Source: Rathayibacter sp. VKM Ac-2760 (GTDB lineage: Bacteria; Actinomycetota; Actinomycetes; Actinomycetales; Microbacteriaceae). Taken from it: a DNA stretch of 64,000 nucleotides. The position numbers and the translations under genes are program-made. The stretch covers positions 1,116,001-1,180,000 of the forward strand of contig NZ_CP047173.1 of assembly GCF_009834185.1 (NCBI RefSeq), given 5' to 3'. Numbering within the stretch: position 1 is the first letter of the stretch; each line of letters starts with the position of its first letter. The notes under the pieces are model-generated. The model saw only the letters and a program-made list of their open reading frames with translations. It searched no databases and had not been told where the DNA came from. Shown here one piece after another: positions 52,668 to 61,279 of the stretch.

Positions 52668-53723
52668 ATGACCACCGGATTCGTCCCGCTCGTCCCCGCC
52701 GCCTACCGCTCGGCGGCACCGCGTCCGCCGGACGCCGGCGCTCCTGCAGCGGTCTCCGAGCCCGCGCCGGTCCGCCCGGCGGCGGCGGCGCTCGGCCTGC
52801 TCGCGCCGTTCGCCGCCGATCCGGCGGTCACCGACCTCTTCGTCAACGGGGACTCCGGTCTCTGGCTCGACCGCGGCGGCGGGGCCGTCCGGGTCCCGTC
52901 CTGGACGCTCGACGCCGCAGGCGCCCGGCGGCTCGCGGTGTCACTGGTCGCGGCCGGCGGGCGGCATGTCGACGAGGCGAGCCCGTGCGTGGACGTGCGG
53001 CTGAAGCACGGTGTCCGCGTGCACGTGGTGCTGCCGCCGGTCGCGACCGCGGGGACGCTGATCTCGGTGCGCGTCCCGCGGGCCGACGCCTGGAGCCTCG
53101 ACGAGCTGCACGCGGCGGGGATGCTCGACGATGCGGGCCGCAGCCTGCTGCGCCGTGCCGTCGACGCGCGCTGGAACCTCCTGGTCACGGGCGCCGGCGG
53201 ATCGGGCAAGACCACGCTCCTCGGCGCCCTCCTGGGCTGCGCGCCGCCGCACGAGCGCCTGGTCGTGATCGAGGACGTCGGGGAGCTGCGGCCGGTGCAT
53301 CCGCACGTCGTCTCGCTCGAGGCGCGCCAGCCGAATCTCGAGGGAGCCGGCGGCGTCGGTCTGGACCGCCTCGTCCGCGAGGCACTGCGGATGCGGCCGA
53401 ACCGGCTCGTCCTCGGCGAGTGCCGCGGCGTCGAGCTGCGCGATCTGCTGTCGGCGCTGAACACCGGGCACGACGGCGGAGCGGGGACTCTGCACGCGAA
53501 CTCGCTCGCCGACGTCCCCGCGCGGCTGGAGGCGCTCGGCTCACTCGCCGGGTTGGGGCCGGAGGCGGTCGCGCGGCAGACGGTCAGCGCGATCGATCTG
53601 GTGCTGCACCTCGAGCGGAGGAACGGCCGGCGCCGGCTCGCGGCCTCGGGCGGCTTCCGGCTCGACGACGGCGGGCGGCTGCGGATCGAGCAGGGCGCCC
53701 TGCCGCGGCGGTCCTCGCTGTGA
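52668..53723 (+). CDS. TadA/CpaF-type secretion ATPase
   Basis: A 351-residue hexameric ATPase that would power the Tad pilus or secretion complex. It has an Ala/Pro-rich N terminus, PAVTDLFVNGDSGLWLDRGGG (typical CpaF), Walker A TGAGGSGKTTLLGALL (about 175-183), the Asp box VVIEDVGELRP, Walker B LVLGECRGVELRDLL, and NTGHDGGAGTLHANS (His box). tadB overlaps its stop by GTGA. Gene order resembles the Rv3659c-Rv3654c cluster of mycobacteria. Confidence 0.93.
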   Translation: MTTGFVPLVPAAYRSAAPRPPDAGAPAAVSEPAPVRPAAAALGLLAPFAADPAVTDLFVNGDSGLWLDRGGGAVRVPSWTLDAAGARRLAVSLVAAGGRHVDEASPCVDVRLKHGVRVHVVLPPVATAGTLISVRVPRADAWSLDELHAAGMLDDAGRSLLRRAVDARWNLLVTGAGGSGKTTLLGALLGCAPPHERLVVIEDVGELRPVHPHVVSLEARQPNLEGAGGVGLDRLVREALRMRPNRLVLGECRGVELRDLLSALNTGHDGGAGTLHANSLADVPARLEALGSLAGLGPEAVARQTVSAIDLVLHLERRNGRRRLAASGGFRLDDGGRLRIEQGALPRRSSL

Positions 53724-54740
53724 GGCGCGACGCGGGGATCGACGAGGTGGCCGCCGTCGTGCACCGCCTGGCGGTGCTGCTCGCGGCGGGAGTCGCGCCC
53801 GCGTCGGCGCTCGGACACCTCGCGGCGTCGGACGGCTCGGAGGCGGCGGGTGCGGGCGCGCCGCCGCAGGCTGCTGCGCGCCGTGGCGGTCGAGGCGGCC
53901 CACGGCGGGGACGTCACGGTGGCGATCCTGGCCGGTGTGCCCGCGGGCGCCGAGGGGAGGGGACCTGGGCAGGCGTGCGCGCCGGGCGCCGGGCGAGGAG
54001 CGTCGCGCGGCGGCCGCACGATCGCGGCGAGGAGACCGCGTGGGCGGCCCTCGCCGCCTGCTGGCGGGTCGCCGCCGACTCCGGGGCGCCGATCGCCGCG
54101 GCTCTCGCCGAGCTGGCGGAGTCGATGCGGGAGCTCGGCCGAGCGCGGCGGGACATCGAGGTCGCCCTGGCGGGTCCGCTCGCGACGAGCCGCGTCGTCG
54201 GCGGGCTGCCGCTCGTGGCGCTCGGCTTCGGGACGCTGCTCGGCTTCGACGTGCTCGGTGTCCTGCTCGGCACGGTGCCGGGACTCGTCTGCCTCGGCGG
54301 CGGGCTCGGCCTGATGCTCGGCGCCGCGGTGTGGACGCGGCGCCTCGTCCGGGGAGCCGGACCCGGCGATCCCGCGCCGGGCCTGGCGCTCGACCTGCTC
54401 GCGGTGGCGCTCGCGGGCGGCGGCTCGATCGGGGCGGCCGGGAGCGGGTGCTGGCGGCGCTCGCCGAGTGCGGCTCGCTTCGGGGCCGTCCGCGCTGGCG
54501 GCCGCGGAGCCGGTGCTGGCGCTGTCGAGCGCGGCGGGCGTCCCCGCGGGCCGGCTGCTGCGGAGCGAGGCCGCACTGGCTCGGGTGCGGGCGGCGTCCG
54601 AGGCGCGGGAGCGGGCGGCGAGGCTCGGGGTGACGCTGCTGCTGCCGCTGGGTGTGTGCGTGCTGCCGGCGTTCCTGCTGCTGGGCGTGGCTCCGATGAT
54701 GATCTCGGTGCTGCTGTCGACGTTCGCCGGTCAGGGGTGA
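53720..54740 (+). pseudogene. TadB/TadC-type F-domain membrane protein, out of frame
   Basis: The coding sense jumps frame several times. GTG 53720 (RRDAGIDEVAAVVHRLAVLL) is good until about 53860. RRLLRAVAVEAAHGGDVTVAILAG continues in the next frame to about 53955. Then ETAWAALAACWRVAADSGAPIAAALAEL ... LDLLAVALAGGGSIGAA reads in the original frame to about 54440. ERVLAALAECGSL and then PSALAAAEPVLALSSAAGVPAG finish in two further frames, ending at TGA 54740. The protein content is a T2SS F-domain with membrane segments (GLPLVALGFGTLLGFDVLG; LGVTLLLPLGVCVLPAFLLLGV). Either the gene is decayed or the sequence has indel errors. Confidence 0.8.
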
Positions 54741-54885
54741 GCGGGTGAGCGGGTGCGCGGGTGCGCGAGGGCTCTCCACAGGGCGCTCCTTCCTCTTCTC
54801 TCCACTGTTCGGCCGACGGCGTCTCCGCCCGGTGCCGGGCTCGGCGATCCTCGAGTGGGGGCAGTGACGACGAACGGAGCGAGAG

Positions 54886-55164
54886 ATGGACGGCAGTCGG
54901 AGGAACGGGGCGGGGACGATCCGTGCGGGCGCAATCGGAGCGGCGAGGAGCGGCGCCGGGCCGGAGCGCTTCCCACGGCCCGCGTGGGAGGCGGGGTCGC
55001 TGCACGGGTGGGGTGACGAGGAGGGCTCCGCGACGGCGGAGTACGCGATCGCCACCATGGCCGCGGTCGGCTTCGCGGGTCTGCTGGTGGTGATCCTCAA
55101 GGGTGACGAGGTGCGCGGGATCCTCACGGACCTGGTCACCCGGGCGCTGACCTCGGCGGGATGA
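54886..55164 (+). CDS. DUF4244 pilin-like protein of the Tad locus
   Basis: A protein of 92 residues with a long basic leader, then GDEEGSATAEYAIATMAAVGFAGLLVVILKG, where a Gly precedes the mature hydrophobic helix as in Flp/TadE prepilins cut by TadV. This matches DUF4244, a constant member of actinobacterial Tad loci. ATG 54886 is preceded by GGAGCGAGAG. The 145-bp gap from tadB holds no gene. Confidence 0.85.
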   Translation: MDGSRRNGAGTIRAGAIGAARSGAGPERFPRPAWEAGSLHGWGDEEGSATAEYAIATMAAVGFAGLLVVILKGDEVRGILTDLVTRALTSAG

Positions 55165-55167
55165 GCG

Positions 55168-55560
55168 GTGCGGTGCCCGGGCCGGGCTCCGGCGACGACG
55201 AGAGCGGAGGGCATCGCGAAGGGGATCGGCGACGACCGCCGGGGCGAGGAGGGGTCCGCGACGGCGGAGCTCGCGGTGGTGCTGCCGGCCGTCGTGGTGG
55301 TGCTGGCGCTCTGCCTCGGATCGGTGGCGGCGTCGGCGCAGTACGTGCGGCTCGTCGACGCGGCGGCCGACGGGGCGCGATCGCTGTCGCGGGGGGACGA
55401 CCCCGGGCGGCCGGTCGGGCGGGCGGATGCGCGCGCGAGCGTCGCGACGTCGGCGGAGGCCGGACTCGTCTGCGTCGACGTCTCGGCGGAGCTGCGGCCG
55501 CTTCCGGCGGTCGCGCTGCCGGTCTCGGTGCGGTCCTGCGCGCTGGGAGGAGGGAAGTGA
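55168..55560 (+). CDS. TadE-family minor pilin
   Basis: A protein of 130 residues. The core EEGSATAELAVVLPAVVVVLALCLGSVAA is the TadE prepilin-like helix, and cysteine pairs follow (CVDVS, SCALGGG). GTG 55168 gives a continuous frame; ATG 55161 gives MSGAVPGPGSGDDE in another frame, which would need a one-base correction near 55230. The next gene overlaps its stop (GTGA). Position fits Rv3655c. Confidence 0.82.
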   Translation: MRCPGRAPATTRAEGIAKGIGDDRRGEEGSATAELAVVLPAVVVVLALCLGSVAASAQYVRLVDAAADGARSLSRGDDPGRPVGRADARASVATSAEAGLVCVDVSAELRPLPAVALPVSVRSCALGGGK

Positions 55561-55974
55561 GCCCTCGGGTCGCGCTCGCTCGCGCGGCCCCCGCTCGCAC
55601 GGCCCCTGCTCGCACGCCCCCGCTCGCACGGGGAGCGGCGCGGTCTCCGGAGAGGAGGGGTCGGCGGCGGTGGTCGCGGTCGGGGTCGTCGCGGGCACGG
55701 TTCTGGTGACGGCGGCGGTGCTCGCGGGCTGCGGCGGTGTCGTCGGGCACCAGCGGGCCGTGGCGGCGGCGGACGCGGCGGCGCTCGCCGCGGCCGATGT
55801 CGCCTCCGGTTTGCTCCCGGGGCGCCGTGCGAGGAGGCCGAGCGGGTGGCCGCGGCGATGGGCGCGACCGTCGGGCGATGCGCGCTGGAAGGAGGGGTGG
55901 CGACCGTCGAGGTCGTCGTGGCCGTCGGACCGCTGGCGCTGCCCGCTCGCGCGCGCGCCGGCCCGCCGCCGTGA
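55557..55974 (+). pseudogene. Rv3654c-like TadE/G-type protein, out of frame
   Basis: GTG 55557 overlaps the TadE stop. The sense changes frame near 55640 (GSGAVSGEEGSAAVVAVGVVAGTVLVTAAVL, a hydrophobic helix, then GHQRAVAAADAAALAAADVASG) and again near 55820, after which APCEEAERVAAAMGATVGRCALEGGVATVEVVVAVGP runs to TGA 55972-55974. QRAVAAADAAALAAADVA is the hallmark of Rv3654c-type proteins. Each break equals one lost base in a G/C run. Function as a Tad minor component is inferred. Confidence 0.78.
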
Positions 55975-56009
55975 CGGAGCCCGACGCGCCCGCGGTGCTC
56001 AGTCGGTGC

Positions 56010-56267
56010 TCAGTCGGAGCTGACGCGCTGGTAGCGGTAGGCGGCGGCGGTCGGGAGGGTGCCCGCTCCCTCATCGTGCTCGAGCGCTCCGGCGAGGAGG
56101 TAGAGGTAGTGCGAGCCCGCACGGGCGCCGGGGATATCGAGGCGGCCGGCCGGGGCCGAGGCGTCGCCGTACGGGCGGCGGAGGGTCTTGCCCTCGAGGG
56201 GACCGTCGACGAACTTGGCGGTGTAGGCGGAGGTGGTCGGAGCGGAGGTGGTGTGCGTCGTTGCCAT
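56010..56267 (-). CDS. Small conserved-looking protein, unknown function
   Basis: An 85-residue protein starting at ATG 56267 (MATTHTTSAPTTSAYTAKFVDGPLEGKTLRRPY). Unlike the antisense shadows nearby it has balanced residue use, with Tyr, Phe and His, and ends AAAYRYQRVSSD. The motif YTAKFVDGPLEGKT has the look of a short beta-rich domain found in actinobacteria. Upstream ATGs at 56279, 56276 and 56303 are in frame. No function is proposed. It lies opposite the Tad genes and is divergent from topA. Confidence 0.65.
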   Translation of the reverse strand: MATTHTTSAPTTSAYTAKFVDGPLEGKTLRRPYGDASAPAGRLDIPGARAGSHYLYLLAGALEHDEGAGTLPTAAAYRYQRVSSD

Positions 56268-56543
56268 ACCTGTCATCATGCGCCGATCGGTCCCGTTCGT
56301 CACCGGGTGCGGGGCACGGGATCCGGCGGATGCGCGGGTGGTGGTCGGTGCGCTCCCAGCCTGCGAGGGACGAGCAGCGGCGCGGGATGCCCGGGGTCAG
56401 TGTGTATGGTGTGCCTGTCGGGCGCCCGAAGCCGACGTGAACGGATCGTCGTTCCTCCAGCGGTCGCCGCGCACCGCCCCCGCCGAAGGGGACCCGTCGG
56501 ATTCACTGATCGTCCGACCCGACAGCATCAACCGAGGAGAACT

Positions 56544-59444
56544 GTGTCCGGCACGAAGAAGCTGGTGATCGTCGAGTCGCCGGCGAAGGCCAAGACCATC
56601 GCCCAGTACCTGGGCGAGGGGTACGAGGTGCTCGCCTCCGTCGGGCACATCCGCGACCTCATCGAGCCGAAGAACCTGCCGCCCGAGCTCAAGAAGGGCG
56701 GCCTGGGCAAGTTCTCCGTCGACGTCGACAACGGCTTCGAGCCCTACTACGTCGTCTCCGACCAGAAGAAGAAGACGGTCGCCGACCTCAAGCGCGCGCT
56801 GAAGAACGCCGACGAGCTCTTCCTCGCGACGGATGAGGACCGCGAGGGCGAGGCCATCGCGTGGCACCTCCTCGAGGAGCTCAAGCCCAAGGTCCCCGTG
56901 AAGCGGATGGTCTTCCACGAGATCACCAAGGACGCGATCCAGACGGCCCGCGACAACACCCGCGACATCGACACCTCCCTCGTCGACGCCCAGGAGACCC
57001 GCCGCATCCTCGACCGCCTCTACGGCTATGAGATCTCCCCGGTGCTCTGGCGCAAGGTCGGCCCCGGCCTCTCGGCCGGCCGCGTGCAGTCCGCCGCGAC
57101 CCGGCTCGTCGTCGACCGCGAGCGCGAGCGCCTCGCCTTCGTCTCCGCCTCCTACTGGGACCTCGCCACGGTCCTCGCCCCCGAGACCGACGCGGCCGCG
57201 GGCTTCGACGCCCGCCTCGCGCGCCTGGACGGCAAGCGGATCGGCAGCGGCCGCGACTTCGACGACCGCGGTCAGCTCAAGAGCGACGTCACCGTGCTCG
57301 ACGAGTCGTCCGCCGGCGCCCTCGCCGAGGCGCTGCGCGACCCGGCGACGCTCGTCCGCGTCTCGAACCTCGAGTCGAAGCCCTACTCGCGCCGCCCCGC
57401 CGCTCCGTTCACCACGTCGACGCTCCAGCAGGAGGCGGCGCGCAAGCTCCGCTTCTCGGCGCGCCAGACGATGAGCGTCGCGCAGTCGCTCTACGAGAAC
57501 GGCTTCATCACCTACATGAGGACCGACTCGCCGAATCTCTCGCAGCAGGCGCTCAACGCCGCCCGCTCGCAGGCCGCCTCGCTCTACGGCGCGGAGACGG
57601 TCCCCGAGAAGCCGCGCCTCTACTCCGGCAAGAACAAGAGCGCGCAGGAGGCGCACGAGGCGATCCGCCCCGCGGGGGAGACCTTCCGCACGCCGGACCA
57701 GCTCGCCGGCACCCTCCGCGGCAACGACCACCGCCTCTACGACCTGATCTGGAAGCGCACCGTCGCCTCGCAGATGGCGGACGCGAAGGGCTCGACCGCC
57801 ACGGTCACCCTGCTCGCCAACCCGGCGGGCGACACCGAGCGCACCGCCGAGTTCACCGCCTCCGGAACGGTCATCACCTTCCGCGGCTTCCTGCTCGCCT
57901 ACGAGGAGGGCCGCGACGAGGAGCGCCACGGCGCCCGCGACGAGAAGGACGCCAAGCTGCCCGTGCTCGAGGTCGGCCAGAGCCTCGTCGTCGCCGAGGT
58001 CGAGGCCAAGGGCCACGAGACCTCGCCGCCGCCGCGCTACACCGAGGCGAGCCTCGTCAAGTCGCTGGAAGAGCTGGGGATCGGGCGCCCCTCCACCTAC
58101 GCCTCGATCATCACGACGATCGTCGACCGCGGCTACGTCACCCCCCGGGGCACGGCCCTCGTGCCGAACTGGATCGCCTTCTCGGTCGTGCGCCTGCTCG
58201 AGGAGTTCTTCGCCGACCTCGTCGAGTACGACTTCACCGCCGCGATGGAGGGCGACCTCGACCGCATCGCGGGCGGCGAGGAGGACCGGGTCGACTGGCT
58301 CAACCGCTTCTACTTCGGCGGCGGCGACCAGCCGGGCCTGCGCCACGTGGTCGACAACCTCGGCGAGATCGATGCGAAGACCATCAACTCCGTCCGCATC
58401 ACCGACGACATCACCCTGCGCATCGGCAAGTACGGCCCCTACCTCGAGGTCGCCCAGGAGGAGGGGCAGGAGACGCCGCGCCGCGTCAACCTCCCGCTCG
58501 AGCTGGCCCCCGACGAGCTCACGCCCGCGAAGGCGCAGGAGCTGGTCGACGCCCCCGTGCAGACCGACCGCGTGCTGGGCAGCAACCCGGACTCGGGCAA
58601 GACGGTCGTGGTCAAGGACGGCCGTTTCGGCCCGTACGTGACCGAGGTCGACCCCGAGCCCGAGACCACCGCCGACCCCGCCACCGGCGAGGTCGTCGAG
58701 CCCGTCTCCGCTCCTGCTGCCAAGCGCGGCGCGAAGAAGCCGGCGGTCGTCAAGCCGCGCACCTCCTCCCTCTTCAAGTCGATGGACGTCGCGACCGTCG
58801 ACCTCGCCACCGCCCTGCGCCTGCTCGACCTGCCGCGGACCGTCGGTGAGGACCCGGAGTCGGGCGAGCCGATCACCGCGCAGAACGGCCGCTACGGCCC
58901 GTACCTGAAGAAGGGGACGGACAGCCGCTCGCTCACCAGCGAGGACCAGATCTTCGAGGTGGACCTGCCGACCGCCCTCGAGGTGTTCGCGCAGCCCAAG
59001 TACGGCGCGAAGCGCGCCACGAGTGCCCTCGCGGAGTTCGAGGCCGACCCGGTCAGCGGCAAGCCCATCCGGATCCGCGACGGCCGCTTCGGCGCCTACG
59101 TGACCGACGGCGAGACCAACGTCACGATCCCGAAGGGCCAGCCGATCGAGGAGATCGACTTCGAGCAGGCGGTGCAGATGCTCGCCGACAAGCGGGCGAA
59201 GGGCCCGGCGCCCAAGAAGGCCCCGGCCAAGCGCGCCCCGGCCAAGAAGCCCGCGGCGAAGACCACGGCCGCGAAGGCGACCGCGACGAAGACGACGGCC
59301 GCCAAGACGACGGCGACGAAGACCGCGGCGGCCAAGACCGCGGCCACGAAGGCCACGGCAGCGAAGACGACCGCCGCCAAGAAGCCCGCCACCACCCGCG
59401 CCCGCAGCACCGCGGCGAAGGCGACGGGCGCGACGGAGTCGTGA
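56544..59444 (+). CDS. topA: DNA topoisomerase I
   Basis: Relaxes negative supercoils. The 966-residue protein has the Toprim motifs KLVIVESPAKAKTIAQYLG and TDEDREGEAIAWHL, the active-site Tyr324 in NGFITYMRTDSPNLS, and GRPSTYASIITTI. C-terminal repeats of TopA_C_Rpt type (GRYGPYLKKG, GRFGAYVTDG) replace zinc fingers, as in mycobacteria. The last 75 residues are a Lys/Ala/Thr tail (AAKTTATKTAAAKT). GTG 56544 has CGAGGAG upstream. tmk overlaps the stop by GTGA. The 276 bp upstream hold only the probable promoter region. Confidence 0.97.
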   Translation: MSGTKKLVIVESPAKAKTIAQYLGEGYEVLASVGHIRDLIEPKNLPPELKKGGLGKFSVDVDNGFEPYYVVSDQKKKTVADLKRALKNADELFLATDEDREGEAIAWHLLEELKPKVPVKRMVFHEITKDAIQTARDNTRDIDTSLVDAQETRRILDRLYGYEISPVLWRKVGPGLSAGRVQSAATRLVVDRERERLAFVSASYWDLATVLAPETDAAAGFDARLARLDGKRIGSGRDFDDRGQLKSDVTVLDESSAGALAEALRDPATLVRVSNLESKPYSRRPAAPFTTSTLQQEAARKLRFSARQTMSVAQSLYENGFITYMRTDSPNLSQQALNAARSQAASLYGAETVPEKPRLYSGKNKSAQEAHEAIRPAGETFRTPDQLAGTLRGNDHRLYDLIWKRTVASQMADAKGSTATVTLLANPAGDTERTAEFTASGTVITFRGFLLAYEEGRDEERHGARDEKDAKLPVLEVGQSLVVAEVEAKGHETSPPPRYTEASLVKSLEELGIGRPSTYASIITTIVDRGYVTPRGTALVPNWIAFSVVRLLEEFFADLVEYDFTAAMEGDLDRIAGGEEDRVDWLNRFYFGGGDQPGLRHVVDNLGEIDAKTINSVRITDDITLRIGKYGPYLEVAQEEGQETPRRVNLPLELAPDELTPAKAQELVDAPVQTDRVLGSNPDSGKTVVVKDGRFGPYVTEVDPEPETTADPATGEVVEPVSAPAAKRGAKKPAVVKPRTSSLFKSMDVATVDLATALRLLDLPRTVGEDPESGEPITAQNGRYGPYLKKGTDSRSLTSEDQIFEVDLPTALEVFAQPKYGAKRATSALAEFEADPVSGKPIRIRDGRFGAYVTDGETNVTIPKGQPIEEIDFEQAVQMLADKRAKGPAPKKAPAKRAPAKKPAAKTTAAKATATKTTAAKTTATKTAAAKTAATKATAAKTTAAKKPATTRARSTAAKATGATES

Positions 59445-60103
59445 CCGGCCTCTTCGTCACCCTCGAGGGCGGGGACGGCGCGGGCAAGACCACGCAGGCC
59501 CGGCTGCTCGAGGAGTGGCTGCGCTCACGCGGCGAGACCGTCCGGCGCACCCGCGAGCCCGGCGGCACTGAGGTCGGCGTGCAGATCCGCGAGATCGTGC
59601 TGCACCACCGCGGCGAGATCGACCCGCGGGCCGAGGCGCTGCTCTACGCGGCCGATCGCGCGCAGCACATCGGCACCTTCGTCCGCCCCGCGCTCGAGCG
59701 GGGCGAGGTCGTCGTCCAGGACCGCTACATCGACTCCTCCGTCGCCTACCAGGGCGCCGGCCGGGTGCTCGACGCCGCGGAGGTCCGCTCCCTCTCCGAG
59801 TGGGCGACCCGCGACCTCCGCCCCGACCTCACCGTCCTGCTCGACCTCGATCCCGCCGCCGCGCGCGAGCGCCTGGACGCGGCGCGCACCCGCTACGACC
59901 GGCTCGAGGCCGAGAAGGCGGAGTTCCACGGCCGCGTGCGGCAGGCGTTCCTCGCGATCGCCGCGGCCGATCCCGGGCGCTTCCTCGTCCTCGACGCCAG
60001 CCGCCCCGTCGAGGAGCTCGCGGCCGCCGTCCGTGCCCGCGTCGGGCAGCTCCTCGATGCCCGCCCGCTCGACGCCCGGCCCGCTGTCGGACCTCGCGGC
60101 TAG
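59441..60103 (+). CDS. tmk: Thymidylate kinase
   Basis: Phosphorylates dTMP to dTDP. The 220-residue protein has the P-loop FVTLEGGDGAGKTTQARLLEEWL, the DRX motif QDRYIDSSVAYQGAG, and TREPGGTEVG. It starts at GTG 59441 within the topA stop (GTGA), so it is coupled to topA. Its TAG stop at 60101-60103 forms the first three bases of the TAGCCT box upstream of holB. Confidence 0.96.
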   Translation: MTGLFVTLEGGDGAGKTTQARLLEEWLRSRGETVRRTREPGGTEVGVQIREIVLHHRGEIDPRAEALLYAADRAQHIGTFVRPALERGEVVVQDRYIDSSVAYQGAGRVLDAAEVRSLSEWATRDLRPDLTVLLDLDPAAARERLDAARTRYDRLEAEKAEFHGRVRQAFLAIAAADPGRFLVLDASRPVEELAAAVRARVGQLLDARPLDARPAVGPRG

Positions 60104-60106
60104 CCT
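60101..60106 (+). promoter_or_regulatory. -10 box of holB sharing the tmk stop codon
   Basis: TAGCCT fits TANNNT, 6 nt before GTG 60113. Its first three bases are the tmk TAG. Confidence 0.45.
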
Positions 60107-60112
60107 GATCCC

Positions 60113-61279
60113 GTGACCGTCTGGAGCCAGCTCGTCGGCCAGGAGCACGCCATCGGCGCCCTGCGCGACGCCTCGACCCCCCGCGACGAGAGCGGCCGCG
60201 AGTCGTCCTCGATGACCCACTCCTGGCTGATCACCGGTCCTCCCGGGTCCGGCCGCTCCAACCTCGCCTACGCGTTCGCCTCCGCCCTGCTCTGCCGCCG
60301 CGGCGGCTGCGGCGAGTGCCCCGACTGCGCGCAGGTCGCCGCCCGCTCGCACCCCGACCTCGCCGTCCTCGCCACCGAGCGCGTCATCATCTCGATCGAG
60401 GAGGTGCGCCGCCTCGTCTCGTCGTCGCAGTACTCGCCGTCGGTCTCGCGCTACCGCGTGATGGTGATCGAGGACGCCGACCGGATGAGCGAGCGGACCT
60501 CGAACGTGCTGCTCAAAGCGCTCGAGGAGCCGCCGGAGCGCACCGTCTGGATCCTCTGCGCGCCGAGCGAGGCCGACCTGCTGCCCACCATCCGCTCGCG
60601 GGTGCGCTCGGTGCGCCTCCGGGTGCCGAGCGTCGAGGACGTCGCGGGTCTGCTCGAGCGCCGCGACGGCGTCGATGCGGACACGGCTGAGCGCGCCGCA
60701 CGGCAGGCGCAGAGCCACATCGGCATGGCGCACCGGCTGGCCACCGACGCGAATGCGCGCGAGCGGCGGGAGGAGACCCTCCGCATCGCCCTGGGCCTGC
60801 GCGGGGTGTCGGACGCGGTGCTCGGCGCCGCGCGGATGATCGAGGTCGCCACCGAGGACGCGAAGGCCTACACACTCGAGCGCGACGACGTCGAGCGGCA
60901 GCAGGCGCTGCGCTCGCTCGGCGTCGAGCCGGGAGGCACGATCCCCGCCCAGCTCCGCTCGCAGCTGCGGTCGCTCGAGGAGGACCAGAAGCGGCGCGCC
61001 ACCCGCAGTCTCCGCGACGGCCTCGACCGTATCCTGGTCGACCTGCTGTCCCTCTACCGCGATGTGGTGCGCCTCCAGCTCGGCGCCCCCGGCGGCGTGA
61101 TCAACGAGGAGGTGCGCGCCGAGATGACCGCACTCGCCGACTCCACCGGCCCCGAGCGCACGCTCGCCGTGCTCGACGCGGTGTCGACCGCGCGCCAGCG
61201 CATCGACGCCAACGTCTCGCCGGTGCTCGCGCTCGAGGCGATGCTCGTGGTCGCCGCGCGTCGCCCGGTGGCCGCATGA
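60113..61279 (+). CDS. holB: DNA polymerase III delta' subunit
   Basis: Clamp-loader subunit. The 388-residue protein begins MTVWSQLVGQEHAIGALRDA, has a P-loop-like GPPGSGRSNLAYAFA where the catalytic Lys is replaced by Arg (an inactive ATP site, normal for delta'), the zinc cysteines CRRGGCGECPDCAQV, and VIEDADRMSERTSNVLLKALEEPPE with the SRC-like arginine region TIRSRVRSVRLR. It is in the usual tmk-holB order. The lipoprotein gene overlaps its stop as ATGA. Confidence 0.95.
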   Translation: MTVWSQLVGQEHAIGALRDASTPRDESGRESSSMTHSWLITGPPGSGRSNLAYAFASALLCRRGGCGECPDCAQVAARSHPDLAVLATERVIISIEEVRRLVSSSQYSPSVSRYRVMVIEDADRMSERTSNVLLKALEEPPERTVWILCAPSEADLLPTIRSRVRSVRLRVPSVEDVAGLLERRDGVDADTAERAARQAQSHIGMAHRLATDANARERREETLRIALGLRGVSDAVLGAARMIEVATEDAKAYTLERDDVERQQALRSLGVEPGGTIPAQLRSQLRSLEEDQKRRATRSLRDGLDRILVDLLSLYRDVVRLQLGAPGGVINEEVRAEMTALADSTGPERTLAVLDAVSTARQRIDANVSPVLALEAMLVVAARRPVAA

